Shown: positions 9,612 through 19,413, numbered from the stretch's first letter. The stretch: DNA of 64,000 nt from Natrinema altunense (GCF_000731985.1 NZ_JNCS01000015.1:1-64000), one strand, 5' to 3'. The notes: a model not told the origin generated them from the sequence alone. Translations and numbers: made by a program.

Positions 9612-11189
9612 TTATTCGGCGGCGATGACGTCGTCGATGCGGGCGATCATCGTGGCGGCCTCGGTCGCGCTCTCGACGGCTTCACGCTTGACGTCGGCAG
9701 GGTCGACGACCCCGTGCTCGAAGGGATCGTCGATCGTGACCTCGTCACCCGTGGTGATCAGGCCGGCCCGACCCTCGGATTCGTGGGCGGCACGAAGGTC
9801 CACGAGCACGTCGATCGGGTCGCGGCCGGTGTTGGCCGCGAGCGTGCGGGGGACGATGTCGACCGCGTCGGCGAAGGCCGTCACGGCGAGTTGTTTGCGG
9901 CCCTCGATCCCGGCGGCTTCCTCACGGATCTTGTCCGCGATCGAGATTTCGGTCGCGCCGGCACCCGGGACGACCTCGCCGGATTCCAGCGCCGTCGCGA
10001 CGACGTCGAGTGCGTCACCGATGGCGCGCTCGAGTTCGTCGACGATGTGTTCGGTGCCGCCGCGGACGAAGACGGTGACCGTCTCGGCCGCTGCGCCGCC
10101 CTCGACGAACGCGAGGTCGTCGTCGCCGTAGGTCTCCGTGTGAATCCGGTCGGCCGAGCCGAAGTCGGATTCCTCGAGATCGTCGAGGTCACCGACGCGG
10201 CGTGCGCCGGTCGCGGAGGCGACCTGTCGGGCGTCGCTGTCGCCAAGCCCCTCGAAGACGAGGACGCCCTCGTTGGCGAGGGCGTTGGCGACGCGGTCGG
10301 CGACGTCTTCGGTCGTGAAGACGACGTCGGCACCGCTCTCGGCGACGGTCTCGGCGTAGCCCTCGAGTTCGCCCTCCTCGGCGTCGATGGCGGCGTTGAG
10401 CTGGTCGATCGAGTCGATGGCGTACTCGGCGTCGACGTCGCCCGTGCGGACGTCGAGTTCGACGTCCAGAACGGCGATCGACGCGTCCTCGACCTCGCTC
10501 GGCATGCCGTCGTGAGCCGGTTCCTCGTCGAAGACGATTCCGGGGACGAGTTCGGTCGCGTTCGACGAGGCTCCGATCTGCGTGTGGACGGTGACGTTGT
10601 CGCGTTCGACGCCCGCGTCAGTATCGACGTGGCGGATCGCTTCGACGACCGTTTCCGCCAGCGACGCGGCGGTGAGTCCGCCGGTGCCCTTGCCGGTCAT
10701 GCTCGACTCGGCGACCTGTCGGAGGATTTCGTCGTCGACGGCGGCCTCGTTGACCTGTTCGTCGATCGCCTCGAGGGCGATCTCGGCGGCCTCGTGATAT
10801 CCTTCGACGATCGTCGTCGCATGGACATCCTGCTCGATGAGGTCCTCGGCCTCGCCCAGCAGATTGCCGGCGAGTACCGCAGCCGTGGTCGTCCCGTCGC
10901 CGACTTCCTCCTCCTGGGAGTCGGAGACCTCGACGATCATCTGTGCCGCGGGGTGCTCGATATCCATCTCGTTCAGGATGGTCGCCCCGTCGTTGGTGAT
11001 GACGACATCCCCGCCGGAGTCGACGAGCATCTTGTCCATACCGCGGGGTCCGAGCGTCGTGCGTACCGACTCGGCCACGGCCTTGCCGGCCATGATGTTC
11101 GACGACTGCGCGTCGCGACCCTGCGTTCGCTGACTATCCTCGCTCATGATGAACATGGGCTGCCCACCCATGCGTCGCTGTTGTGCCAT
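9612..11189 (-). CDS. cct3: Thermosome (group II chaperonin) subunit, Cct3-like
   Basis: 525 aa. Equatorial-domain motifs [17 protein letters not shown] and [12 protein letters not shown] (ATP binding and hydrolysis) are intact, as is VVPGAGATE near the C-terminus. It ends in IDDVIAAE and lacks the Gly-Gly-Met-rich tail of the main haloarchaeal subunits; with its shorter length this matches the third, accessory subunit of H. volcanii (Cct3). It should form part of a cytosolic eight- or nine-fold double-ring folding chamber. A TATA box about 38 bases upstream gives a near-leaderless transcript. Confidence 0.9.
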   Translation of the reverse strand: MAQQRRMGGQPMFIMSEDSQRTQGRDAQSSNIMAGKAVAESVRTTLGPRGMDKMLVDSGGDVVITNDGATILNEMDIEHPAAQMIVEVSDSQEEEVGDGTTTAAVLAGNLLGEAEDLIEQDVHATTIVEGYHEAAEIALEAIDEQVNEAAVDDEILRQVAESSMTGKGTGGLTAASLAETVVEAIRHVDTDAGVERDNVTVHTQIGASSNATELVPGIVFDEEPAHDGMPSEVEDASIAVLDVELDVRTGDVDAEYAIDSIDQLNAAIDAEEGELEGYAETVAESGADVVFTTEDVADRVANALANEGVLVFEGLGDSDARQVASATGARRVGDLDDLEESDFGSADRIHTETYGDDDLAFVEGGAAAETVTVFVRGGTEHIVDELERAIGDALDVVATALESGEVVPGAGATEISIADKIREEAAGIEGRKQLAVTAFADAVDIVPRTLAANTGRDPIDVLVDLRAAHESEGRAGLITTGDEVTIDDPFEHGVVDPADVKREAVESATEAATMIARIDDVIAAE

Positions 11190-11223
11190 CGTTGATCCTC
11201 ACTAACCATGTCGTCAGCACTTC

Positions 11224-11230
11224 TATATAA
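11224..11230 (-). promoter_or_regulatory. TATA box of the thermosome gene
   Basis: TATATAA (plus-strand reading) centred 38 bases ahead of the thermosome start, in a T-rich patch. It predicts a transcript starting about 10 bases before the ATG. The diverging gene at 11317 is further away. Confidence 0.5.
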
Positions 11231-11316
11231 TTCTTTCCCTCCGACCGCCGCTCCGTCTTGCGATTGCGCATGTGAACGACCGCCACGGCGGGCGGCGACG
11301 GAGCCGGTAGGGAAAT

Positions 11317-12177
11317 ATGGATCGACGCGAAACGTTTCGGAAGATGCTGGAGTTGGAACACGGGTTCCGCGTCGTCGACGTCTCGACGCGGCTGCCGCCG
11401 ACGGACGGCAGTGGGGACCACGGGGGGCGACCGATGACGGCGGAACGACTCGAGCGGGAGATGCATCAGGCCGGGATCACGCGGTCGGTCGTCTTCCCGC
11501 CGTCGCTGGCGGGAACGAGCTATCTCGCGCCGAACAACGGCGTCGCCAGACGGAGCGTCGACCGCCCGTTCGTTGCTTTCGCCCGCATCAACGGTACCCA
11601 GACGCCGGGTCGGAACGCGACCGGCCGTCTGCGCAACGCGGTCAGCAGTCGCGAGGAGTCCCACACGTCCCCCGAGGACATCGAGAAGTACGCGTACGAC
11701 GACCGGTTTCACGGGTTCGTCCTCGACCCCGCGGTCGACGACTACCCCGACGACGACGTCCTCGCGGCTCTCGACGACGTCGGCCTGCCGGTGATCGTCC
11801 GCGGCGGCGTCGACGCCCCGCCCGGGACGCTCGCGGACATCCTCCTCGAGCGTTCCTTTCCCGTCGTCGTCGGCTCCTTCGGCGGCTACCCGCTCGACCG
11901 GTCGCTTATGACCGAGATGATCGATCTGCTCGCCGAATACGACGACTGCTATCTCGAGACGAGTTTCGTCCGGTATCGCGACCACCTCGAGCGGGCGCTC
12001 ATGGAACACCCCGATCGCGTCTTCTTCGGGAGCGGCGCACCCGCCTGTCACCCGAACGTCGCGGTCATGGAGATCCTGACCCTCGACGTCTCGGAGGACC
12101 TGCTGCGCCGCGCCTTCTCGAAAAACGCCTGCCGCGTGATCGACCCGCTCGCGCCCGATGGGGACTACTGGCGATGA
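11317..12177 (+). CDS. Amidohydrolase-related TIM-barrel protein
   Basis: 286 aa. It looks like the amidohydrolase-2 fold: FRVVDVSTRLPP at the first strand, FHGFVLDPAVDDYPDDD in the middle (substrate-site segment of that family), ERSFPVVVGSFGG, and a C-terminal RVFFGSGAPACHP followed by LRRAFSKNACRVI, which is the usual ending. The classical metal-binding HxH at the first strand is replaced by DVSTR, so catalytic metal binding is doubtful and the protein may be non-canonical or inactive. Substrate unknown. Divergent from the thermosome gene. Confidence 0.7.
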   Translation: MDRRETFRKMLELEHGFRVVDVSTRLPPTDGSGDHGGRPMTAERLEREMHQAGITRSVVFPPSLAGTSYLAPNNGVARRSVDRPFVAFARINGTQTPGRNATGRLRNAVSSREESHTSPEDIEKYAYDDRFHGFVLDPAVDDYPDDDVLAALDDVGLPVIVRGGVDAPPGTLADILLERSFPVVVGSFGGYPLDRSLMTEMIDLLAEYDDCYLETSFVRYRDHLERALMEHPDRVFFGSGAPACHPNVAVMEILTLDVSEDLLRRAFSKNACRVIDPLAPDGDYWR

Positions 12178-12213
12178 GTCGGCCGGCTCGAGTCGTTCCG
12201 GGCCGTATGCGGT

Positions 12214-13557
12214 CTACTTGATACCGATGACCCGCAGGTCGTTCAGGTTCGTTCCCGTGGGGCCCGTGAAGAGCAGCCCGTCCCGAGACTCGAGGTACGG
12301 ATAGGCGTCGTTTTCTGCAAGGGCCTCGCGCGCCGCGTCGGAGTCGGCGACGGTCGTCCCGTCGACCAGTGCGCCCGCCGTGTCGGTCGCCCCGTCGCTG
12401 CCGTCGGTGTCGACCGCAGCGACCGCGATTTCGCCTCCGTCTTCGATGTCGCCACCGTCCGCGAGTTCGAGCGCCGCGCTCGCCGCGAACTCCTGGTTCG
12501 GTCCGCCCGTTCCGTCGCCCCGGACCGTCACTGTCGTTTCGCCCCCGGAAAGCACGACGGCCGGCGGCGCGACCGGCCTGCCGGTCGCCAGCACCTCCTC
12601 CGCGATCGCGACGTGGGTTGCGGCCGCGTCGCGAGCCTCACCGCGAACGCGCGACGAAAGAACGAGCGTCTCGTACCCCCGCTCGGCCGCCGCGTCGCGA
12701 GCCGCGTCGAGGGTGGTCATGCCGTCCGCGACGATGTGGTTCGACACGGTCTCGAACGCCGCGTCGTCGGGGCCGGGCGTTTCGGCGATCTCGCCGGCCG
12801 CCCCGTGCTCGAGGCGAGCCTGGACGGGGCCAGGGGCGTCGATTTCGTACCGCTCGCAGACCGCGAGCGCGTCGTCGAAGGTCGACCCGTCGGGCGCAAC
12901 GGGGCCGCTGGCGATCACGCTCGGGTCGTTCCCCACCACGTCGCTGAGGACCAGCGAAGCGACCGTCGCGGGGGCGGCGCGGCGCGCCAGCCGGCCACCC
13001 TTCAGCGCCGAGAGGTGCTTGCGGACCGCGTTGATGTCGCCGATGTCGGCCCCGCTGGCGAGCAGGGCGTCGGTAGTCGTCCGGAGATCGTCGAGGGAAA
13101 GGTCCCCCGCGGGTGCGGGCATGAGGGCGCTCCCGCCGCCGGTGATCGCCGCCAGCACGAGCGTGTCCCCGTCGGCCGCGGCCGCCGCTGCGAGGACATC
13201 GTCCGCAGCGTCGACGCCGCGGGTGCTCGGTATCGGGTGGTCACCCACCCGGACCGTCACGCGCTCGGTCTCGACGGGGTCGTCCGTGACGACGATGCCG
13301 CCATCGATTCGGTCGCCCAGGATCGCCTCGAGCGCGACGGCGACGTGTGCCGCGGCGTTGCCGCCGCCGAGGACGACGAGGGCATCGTACTCGCGGAGGT
13401 CGTACGTCGCGTCGGCGATACGGAGCGTCTCGCCCTCGAGCGCGACGGTATCGTGGACGACCGTTCGGGGATGGCCCGCCTCGATACCGGCCTCGACGCA
13501 CTCGAGTGCGATCTCGCGGGCCTCGCTCGCGGCGAGGCGATCACGATTCGCGATCAT
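12214..13557 (-). CDS. gckA: Glycerate 2-kinase (DUF4147/MOFRL family)
   Basis: 447 aa. N-terminal DUF4147 domain with LVLGGGNAA and LAAITGGGSALMPAP, then the C-terminal MOFRL domain with VVLSGGETTVTVRG, GPNQEFAASAALE and AAVDTDGSDG. This family phosphorylates D-glycerate to 2-phosphoglycerate and feeds the lower glycolytic trunk. The open frame extends 82 codons upstream of 13557 but that part is Cys/Ser-rich and unlike the family; MIANRDRLAASEAREIALE is the natural N-terminus. Confidence 0.9.
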   Translation of the reverse strand: MIANRDRLAASEAREIALECVEAGIEAGHPRTVVHDTVALEGETLRIADATYDLREYDALVVLGGGNAAAHVAVALEAILGDRIDGGIVVTDDPVETERVTVRVGDHPIPSTRGVDAADDVLAAAAAADGDTLVLAAITGGGSALMPAPAGDLSLDDLRTTTDALLASGADIGDINAVRKHLSALKGGRLARRAAPATVASLVLSDVVGNDPSVIASGPVAPDGSTFDDALAVCERYEIDAPGPVQARLEHGAAGEIAETPGPDDAAFETVSNHIVADGMTTLDAARDAAAERGYETLVLSSRVRGEARDAAATHVAIAEEVLATGRPVAPPAVVLSGGETTVTVRGDGTGGPNQEFAASAALELADGGDIEDGGEIAVAAVDTDGSDGATDTAGALVDGTTVADSDAAREALAENDAYPYLESRDGLLFTGPTGTNLNDLRVIGIK

Positions 13558-13741
13558 AGCCACACGAACGGGGACACCGCTGATAGCTTCGTGGCATCGA
13601 CCGCGACACGTCACGCGGTCGTACGATGACGATCCGCTCGCCACTGAGTTCTCACAGCCGCGGTCCGACGGGCCGCTATCGACGATGGGACAGTCGTGTC
13701 GATGCATTGGATTTATAATCCGACAGACACAAGAAGTGATC

Positions 13742-14185
13742 GTGAGCCGTACTCCGATCCACCGATCCCTGCTCGAAGACGACGCGTGGCGAGTGGCACT
13801 CATCGCCGGCGTCGCCGCGCTGCCGTTTACGACCGCCAGTTACGTGCAGACGGGGAGCGAGATCGATTTCGGACCGGTGTTTTACGCCGGCCTGCTCGCG
13901 GGCTACCTCTACGGATCGGGGGCGACCGATCGCTCTCGAGTCGCGACTCGGGTCGGGATCATCGGTGCGTTGCCGGTCCTCTGGCAGTTCGGCGACATGG
14001 TGGTGTACATCGTCACTGAACCCGTCTCGCCACCGTGGTTTCGTGCGTTCATCGTCGCGATCGCGGCCGGGTTTTCGCTTCTCAGTGTCGGATTTGCCGT
14101 CGTCATCGCCATGATCGGCGCGTGGGTCGGCGACTGGCTGGGCGAGACGGTCGGCCGCATCCGAGTCCCAGGGATCGGACACTGA
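13742..14185 (+). CDS. Four-helix membrane protein (resembles DUF5518-type)
   Basis: 147 aa from GTG at 13742; an ATTTATAATC box lies about 35 bases ahead. Four hydrophobic helices with GPVFYAGLLAGYLYGSG in the second, the pattern of small haloarchaeal DUF5518-like proteins (family assignment by resemblance, not certain). The same frame is open far upstream through the antisense side of the glycerate kinase gene, but that is composition-driven and has no homology. Function unknown. Confidence 0.65.
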   Translation: MSRTPIHRSLLEDDAWRVALIAGVAALPFTTASYVQTGSEIDFGPVFYAGLLAGYLYGSGATDRSRVATRVGIIGALPVLWQFGDMVVYIVTEPVSPPWFRAFIVAIAAGFSLLSVGFAVVIAMIGAWVGDWLGETVGRIRVPGIGH

Positions 14186-14239
14186 AACGGACCGCTGTCG
14201 GTCAGTGCCGCCGAAACGTCGGGTACGCCGTCGCTTCGT

Positions 14240-15880
14240 TCAGTCGTGTCTGAACGACCGCTGGCCGGTAAACGCCATCGCCATGCCGTGTTCGTCCGCG
14301 GCCTCGATCACGTCCTCGTCGTTGACCGAGCCACCCGGTTGGATCACCGCTTCGATGCCCGCCTCGGCGGCCTCCTCGATCCCGTCCGGGAACGGGAAGA
14401 AGGCGTCCGAGGCCATGACCGCGCCCTCGGCGTCCTTGCCCTCGGCGTGCTCGTCGGCTTTCATCGCCGCCAGTCGGACCGCGTCGACGCGGGAGACCTG
14501 CCCCATGCCGATGCCGACCGTCTCCGTGCCGTCGGCGAAGCAGATGCCGTTTGATTTGACGTGTTTGAGGGTCTGCCACGCGAAGACCATCGTCTCGAGT
14601 TCCGCGTCGGTCGGGTCGCGCTCGGTGACGATCTCGAGGTCGGCGGCCGAGATCGACTGCAGATCCCGTTCCTGGACGAGTCGTCCGCCGACGAGGGGCT
14701 TCTCCGTGAAGCGTTCGGTACGCGTCTCGTTCAGGTCGCCGACATCGAGGACGCGGAGGTTGTCCTTCTCGAAGAGGACCTCGAGCGCGGCGTCGGTGTA
14801 GCCGGGCGCGACGACGACTTCCTTGAACGAGTCGACGATCTGCTCGGCGGTCGCGGCGTCACACTCGCGATTCAGCGCGACGATGCCGCCGAAGGCGCTC
14901 ATCGGGTCCGTCGAGAGGGCGTTCTCGTAGGCCTCGGAGAGCGAGTCGGCGGTCGCACAGCCCGCCGGATTGGTGTGTTTGATGACCGCCGCGGCGGGCT
15001 CGTCGAACTCCTTGATCAGATCGAGCGCGCCATCGGCGTCGTTGTAGTTGTTGTACGACAGCGCCTTCGCGCCCTCGTTCAACTGGTCGGCGTGGACGAC
15101 GCTGGCCTCGTCGCAGGTGTAGTCGGTGTAGACCGCGGCGTCCTGATGGGGGTTTTCGCCGTAGCGCAGCGTCTCCGCGCGATCGTCGGAGACCAGCCGT
15201 CGCGCCGGGAGGCCGTCGTGGTCGTCTCCCTCGGCGGTCGCAACGTCGGCGTCGACCGATACCTCGCCTGCCGCGAGGTCTACCTCCATCGCACCCTCCG
15301 CGAACCACTTCACGGCTCGCGGGTAGGCGCGGAACTCGCACTCGTAGAGCACGCGATCCTTCAGCGTCTCCTCGTCGTCGCCCTCGTAGACCGGGATCGG
15401 TTCCTGCGTGACGATCGGACCGGCGTCGACTTGTTCCTCGACGACCGCCCCGTCCTCGTCGGTCGCGTCCGTGACCACGTGGACCGTACAGCCCGTCACC
15501 GAGACGCCGGCCTCGAGCGCGTCGCCCCAGGCGTCCATGCCGGGGAACGACGGCAACAGTGCGGGGTGGACGTTCAGCGTCGTCGGCATCTCGTCGAGGA
15601 AGGTATTCGAGAGGATTCGCATGTAGCCGTCCAGACAGACGAGGTCGAACTCGTAGTCGGACAGCGCCTCGAGCACTGCCTCCTCGTGCTCGCGGCGGCT
15701 CAGTTCGTCGGCGAGCGGGACGACCTCGGTCGGGATGTCGCGCTCGGCGGCGGCCTCGAGCACCGGCGCGTCCGGGTCGGTCGTCAGGACGACGGCGAAC
15801 TCGGCTCCGCCCGGCTCGCGGTCGGCGATGTTCAACAGGTTGCGCCCTCGGTTGCCGGCCATCCCGGCGATTCGCGTCAT
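14240..15880 (-). CDS. purH: PurN-PurH fusion: GAR transformylase-like plus AICAR transformylase
   Basis: 546 aa. Residues 1-195 resemble glycinamide ribonucleotide transformylase (PurN): GNRGRNLLN, LDGYMRILSNTFLD, the NVHPALLPSFPG catalytic Asn-His, and DAGPIVTQ with the catalytic Asp. From about 215 the protein is the AICAR transformylase part of PurH (LRYGENPHQDAAVY, KHTNPAGCA, PFPDGIEEA). The IMP cyclohydrolase (MGS-like) domain of bacterial PurH is absent; in archaea PurO supplies that step. The protein thus joins the two folate-dependent formyl transfers of purine synthesis. Divergent from purB. Confidence 0.9.
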   Translation of the reverse strand: MTRIAGMAGNRGRNLLNIADREPGGAEFAVVLTTDPDAPVLEAAAERDIPTEVVPLADELSRREHEEAVLEALSDYEFDLVCLDGYMRILSNTFLDEMPTTLNVHPALLPSFPGMDAWGDALEAGVSVTGCTVHVVTDATDEDGAVVEEQVDAGPIVTQEPIPVYEGDDEETLKDRVLYECEFRAYPRAVKWFAEGAMEVDLAAGEVSVDADVATAEGDDHDGLPARRLVSDDRAETLRYGENPHQDAAVYTDYTCDEASVVHADQLNEGAKALSYNNYNDADGALDLIKEFDEPAAAVIKHTNPAGCATADSLSEAYENALSTDPMSAFGGIVALNRECDAATAEQIVDSFKEVVVAPGYTDAALEVLFEKDNLRVLDVGDLNETRTERFTEKPLVGGRLVQERDLQSISAADLEIVTERDPTDAELETMVFAWQTLKHVKSNGICFADGTETVGIGMGQVSRVDAVRLAAMKADEHAEGKDAEGAVMASDAFFPFPDGIEEAAEAGIEAVIQPGGSVNDEDVIEAADEHGMAMAFTGQRSFRHD

Positions 15881-15934
15881 GGTCTAGTCCGCACCCGCGA
15901 GCGGCAAAGTGGTTGCGGTCTCGAGCGCCGACAT

Positions 15935-15950
15935 ATGCACACTTGTGCAT
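15935..15950. promoter_or_regulatory. Palindrome between divergent purine genes, candidate operator
   Basis: ATGCACA-CT-TGTGCAT is a perfect 7+2+7 inverted repeat 55 bases ahead of the purH-like start and about 107 ahead of purB. A half-site, ATGCAC, recurs near 15987, and a weaker GGCCA...TGGCC pair lies at about 15958-15975. Placement between two purine-synthesis genes suggests a shared repressor site; no known archaeal purine regulator is matched. Confidence 0.45.
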
Positions 15951-16057
15951 TATTACGGCCACATTAGCCATTGGCCGTGCGGAGGTATGCACGCTCGTGG
16001 TCTCGAACGGGTCACGGTATCGATACGCTTTTGCGACGGCCCGGACCAACGGCCAGT

Positions 16058-17443
16058 ATGACCGAGACCGACGCCCTGTACGCCGTCTCGCCGCTGGACG
16101 GCCGGTACGACGGCCGGACCGCACCGCTGTCGCCGTACGCGAGCGAGGCCGCGCTCATGCGCGCCCGCGTTCGCGTCGAAGTCGAGTACCTGATCGCGCT
16201 GGCGGAACTCGAGGCGACGCCGCTCGAACTCGATCTCGACGATCGCAACCACCTGCGGGGCCTCTACCAGCACTTCGCCGAGGAGGACGCCCAGTTGATC
16301 AAGAAACTCGAGACGGAGGGGCACGCCGAGTTCGAGGCGACGAACCACGACGTCAAGGCCGTCGAATACTTCGTCCGGCTCCGACTTCCCGAAGGCAGCG
16401 ACGCCTCGCCGTGGATCCACTTCGGGCTGACCAGCGAGGACGTGAACAACCTCGCCCACCGGCTGCTCGTCCGCGATGCAGTCGACGAGGTGCTTTTGCC
16501 ACAGCTGTACGACGTGCGGGACACCCTCGCCGACATGGCACGTGACTACCGCGCGCTCCCGATGCTCGCGCGCACCCACGGCCAGCCTGCCACGCCGACT
16601 ACCTTCGGCAAGGAGATGGCCGTCTACGCCGCGCGACTGGGTCGGGCGACCGGTCACATTCGGCGGGCGACCGACGACCTCCGAGGGAAGCTCGGCGGCG
16701 CGTCGGGCACCTACGCGGCCCACGTCGCAGCGTATCCGGACGTCGACTGGCCGGCGTTCGCGCGGGAGTTCGTCACGGGCTTGGGCCTCGAGTTCGAGCC
16801 GCTGACGACGCAGGTCAATCCCTGTGACGACCTCGCGGCGCTGTTCGACGCCGTCCGCGGGGCCAACACCGTCTTGCTCGACCTCGATCTGGATATGTGG
16901 CTCTACGTCTCCGACCGCTATCTGGGCCAGGAGGCCGTCGAAGGCGAAACCGGCTCCTCGACGATGCCCCACAAGGTCAACCCGATCGACTTCGAGAACA
17001 GCGAGGGCAACCTCTCGAAGGCCAACTCGGATCTCACCTTCCTCGCGGACTACGTCACCACCTCCCGGCTCCAGCGCGACCTCTCGGACTCGACGGTCAA
17101 GCGCAACATCGGCGGGGCCTTCGCCCACTGCCTGATCGGCTACGGCAAGACCGCTGCGGGCCTCTCGAAGGTCGTCCCCAACGAGCAGGTCATGCGCGAC
17201 GAGCTCGCGGACACGCCCGAGATCATCGGCGAGGCCGTCCAGACCATCCTCCGGCGCGAGGGACAGGCAGACGCCTACGAGCGCGTCAAGGCCGTTACCC
17301 GCGGGAAAGACGTTACCCTCGCGGACTTCCGCGAACTGTTCGACGACCTCGACGTCGACACGAACGTCCGCGAGGAACTGACGGCGTTGACGCCGGCGGA
17401 CTACACCGGCGTCGCGGGCGCGCTGGTCGACGACCTCGAGTAG
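16058..17443 (+). CDS. purB: Adenylosuccinate lyase
   Basis: 461 aa. Catalyses two fumarate-releasing steps of purine synthesis (SAICAR to AICAR and adenylosuccinate to AMP). Visible motifs: SPLDGRYDG at the N-terminus, THGQPATPTTFGKEMA with the catalytic His, and GSSTMPHKVNPIDFEN, the fumarase/aspartase-superfamily signature loop. Start ATG 16058 (MTETDALYAVS) is preferred over upstream in-frame codons without homology. Divergent from the PurN-PurH fusion, which makes the neighbouring step. Confidence 0.95.
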   Translation: MTETDALYAVSPLDGRYDGRTAPLSPYASEAALMRARVRVEVEYLIALAELEATPLELDLDDRNHLRGLYQHFAEEDAQLIKKLETEGHAEFEATNHDVKAVEYFVRLRLPEGSDASPWIHFGLTSEDVNNLAHRLLVRDAVDEVLLPQLYDVRDTLADMARDYRALPMLARTHGQPATPTTFGKEMAVYAARLGRATGHIRRATDDLRGKLGGASGTYAAHVAAYPDVDWPAFAREFVTGLGLEFEPLTTQVNPCDDLAALFDAVRGANTVLLDLDLDMWLYVSDRYLGQEAVEGETGSSTMPHKVNPIDFENSEGNLSKANSDLTFLADYVTTSRLQRDLSDSTVKRNIGGAFAHCLIGYGKTAAGLSKVVPNEQVMRDELADTPEIIGEAVQTILRREGQADAYERVKAVTRGKDVTLADFRELFDDLDVDTNVREELTALTPADYTGVAGALVDDLE

Positions 17444-17517
17444 GGTCGCCGCGACGCCAGTCGCCAGTGCCCCGACGTGTCAGTACCTATTTTTGTGTCT
17501 CCCGGCAACGTGATCGT

Positions 17518-18297
17518 GTGTCCTCGAGCCAACGGAGTCAGCGGATCGGGTCGCGGGTCAAGCGCGGTGGCCGGGCGATCGGCGTCTGTCTCGCGGTCGG
17601 GTTGCTGGGTTATCTCAGCGGCACGGCCGCGGGAATCGGTACGATCGGTCACCTCTCCCTTCTGGGGTACAGCACGGAAACGGTCGACGAAATCGGGCTC
17701 TCGGTGGCGTTCAACGTCGTCGGGGCGGGTGGGACCGCCGTGTCGTATCTGATCGTCCGCCGGCACGGGTTCGATCGGGAGTTCATCGTCGACTTCCTCC
17801 GGCTTCGGCGACCGACCCGCTGGGACCTCGGCTGGGTGGTCGTCGGCCTCGTCGGCGCGTTCGTTGCGGTCGTCGGCTACCAGCAGGTCGTCGACCTGAT
17901 CGAACCGCTCGGCGGCAGCGAGGGGACGACCCACTCCGGGATCGAGGCCGGCCGGGAGTATCCGGTCCTGTTCCTCCTCGGGATTCCGCTCGCGGTCCTG
18001 TTGACGGGGCCGGGCGAGGAACTCCTGTTCCGGGGCATCCTCCAGTCGCGGCTCAGAGAGACGTTCCCGACGGCGGTCGCGGTGGTGCTGACCGGGCTCG
18101 TCTTCGGCGCAGTTCACCTGCCGGTCTACATAGGTTCGGAACCCAGCGCAGTCGTCGTCAGCCTCGGGACGGTAACGACGCTGGGTCTGTACTTCGGGGT
18201 CCTCTACGAGTGCAGCGGGACGCTGCTCGTTCCCGCGCTGATCCACGGCTGCTTCAACGCGACCGTCTATCTCACGAACTATCTGACCTACGCGTGA
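17518..18297 (+). CDS. CPBP family intramembrane glutamic endopeptidase (second copy)
   Basis: 259 aa from GTG 17518. About eight membrane helices; conserved motifs GEELLFRGIL (EExxxR), GAVHLPVYIG and HGCFNATVY give the four active-site elements. Unlike the lonB-linked copy it has no long Asp-rich linker. Substrate unknown. Convergent with an unknown membrane gene 53 bases away. The frame is open upstream through purB antisense-like sequence without homology. Confidence 0.87.
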   Translation: MSSSQRSQRIGSRVKRGGRAIGVCLAVGLLGYLSGTAAGIGTIGHLSLLGYSTETVDEIGLSVAFNVVGAGGTAVSYLIVRRHGFDREFIVDFLRLRRPTRWDLGWVVVGLVGAFVAVVGYQQVVDLIEPLGGSEGTTHSGIEAGREYPVLFLLGIPLAVLLTGPGEELLFRGILQSRLRETFPTAVAVVLTGLVFGAVHLPVYIGSEPSAVVVSLGTVTTLGLYFGVLYECSGTLLVPALIHGCFNATVYLTNYLTYA

Positions 18298-18350
18298 CCG
18301 ATCCTTCGGCGGGGCGGGAAACGCGTGGCTGCACCGCTGCCGCCGATCGA

Positions 18351-19256
18351 TCAGTTCGCGTCATTCCGGCGCTCGCCGCCACGACCGTCCCGCGACGCCT
18401 CCTCAGTGCCTCGATGCTCGTCTGCCGCTGGGTTACCGGCCTCGAGATCCGTCTCACCGTTCTCGAGCCCCCACGCTGCGTCCCCGCAGTGGCCGGCTTC
18501 TCCGCTCGATCGAGTCCCGGACACGGCCGGGATCGAGTTCGCGTCCCCGTCGTCGTCGGTGGGGTCGCTCGAGGCACGCCGTTCCGACCGGTCCCGTTCC
18601 GACGGCGCTGCCGACCGAGCCGCCGTCCGGCGATCGGTGCGAGCGTCGGTCGACGCCCCGAGCAACGGCTCGCCGCGCCACGCCTCGGTCCCGTAATTGA
18701 CGATCGCACCGCTGCCGACGCTCGCCACCGCGATCGTCGCGATCGTGCCGGCGATCGGGACGAGTTGGCTGCCACCGAGCGCAAGGAGTCCGATGCCGAG
18801 CGCCCGCCACGCCGACGGCGCTCCCGATCCGAGCCGGTCGCCGAGCCGATCGCCGACGGCGACGGTGCCGACGCAGCCGCCACCGAGCAACAACGCGACA
18901 CACGCGAGCAGTCCCGGCGTGGCCACGATCAGGCCGACCGCGATCAACCCCGAGTGCTCGAGCGACGTGCCGACGAACAGCGGCAGTCCGGAACAGACGA
19001 GCAAGCCGAAGAGGGCGACGAACCCGACGGCGAACGTCGTGTCCGGCTCGGTAACGATGTCGTCACGAAGCCCGCGCATCGCTTTCGGCGCCCCGATCAA
19101 CAGGACGGCCGCGGCGACGACGGTGATCGCCATCCAGGCGAGCGTAACGGACGCCGCTTGCGAGAGCGGCGATCCGACGAACGCGTTCGACGCGCTCGCC
19201 GGCGTCGCAATGCCAGTACGTACCGGTCCGGAGAGTGCGGCGACAGTGGGGACCAC
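18351..19256 (-). CDS. Membrane protein with long hydrophilic C-terminus, unknown
   Basis: 301 aa. Four hydrophobic helices between residues about 33 and 190 (VTLAWMAITVVAAAVLLIG, FAVGFVALFGLLVCSGLPLF, GLIAVGLIVATPGLLACVAL, ALGIGLLALGGSQLVPIAG) and a roughly 100-residue charged tail rich in Ser, Arg, Asp and Gly, probably cytosolic and disordered. No family recognised. It lies between the second CPBP gene and the lysine cluster; AT-rich sequence upstream could hold its promoter. Confidence 0.6.
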   Translation of the reverse strand: MVPTVAALSGPVRTGIATPASASNAFVGSPLSQAASVTLAWMAITVVAAAVLLIGAPKAMRGLRDDIVTEPDTTFAVGFVALFGLLVCSGLPLFVGTSLEHSGLIAVGLIVATPGLLACVALLLGGGCVGTVAVGDRLGDRLGSGAPSAWRALGIGLLALGGSQLVPIAGTIATIAVASVGSGAIVNYGTEAWRGEPLLGASTDARTDRRTAARSAAPSERDRSERRASSDPTDDDGDANSIPAVSGTRSSGEAGHCGDAAWGLENGETDLEAGNPAADEHRGTEEASRDGRGGERRNDAN

Positions 19257-19413
19257 GGTTCGTCTCGAGACAGACGTGAGACCGGTAAAAAAGTGCGGTC
19301 GATCGGCCAGGAATCGTGCGCGAGGACGGGTCGTTGCTCGCCGGTATCGTCAGCGCGGAGGAAACGGATACGAGCCGGATCGAGTCTCGGCTGCAGCCGC
19401 CAGGCGGAGACCG

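Noticed and set aside
12380-13741. Long open frame ahead of the membrane protein at 13742 and opposite the glycerate kinase gene
   Set aside because: It is the antisense of a well-supported gene, Ser/Arg/Ala-rich, with no motif; high GC keeps such frames open.
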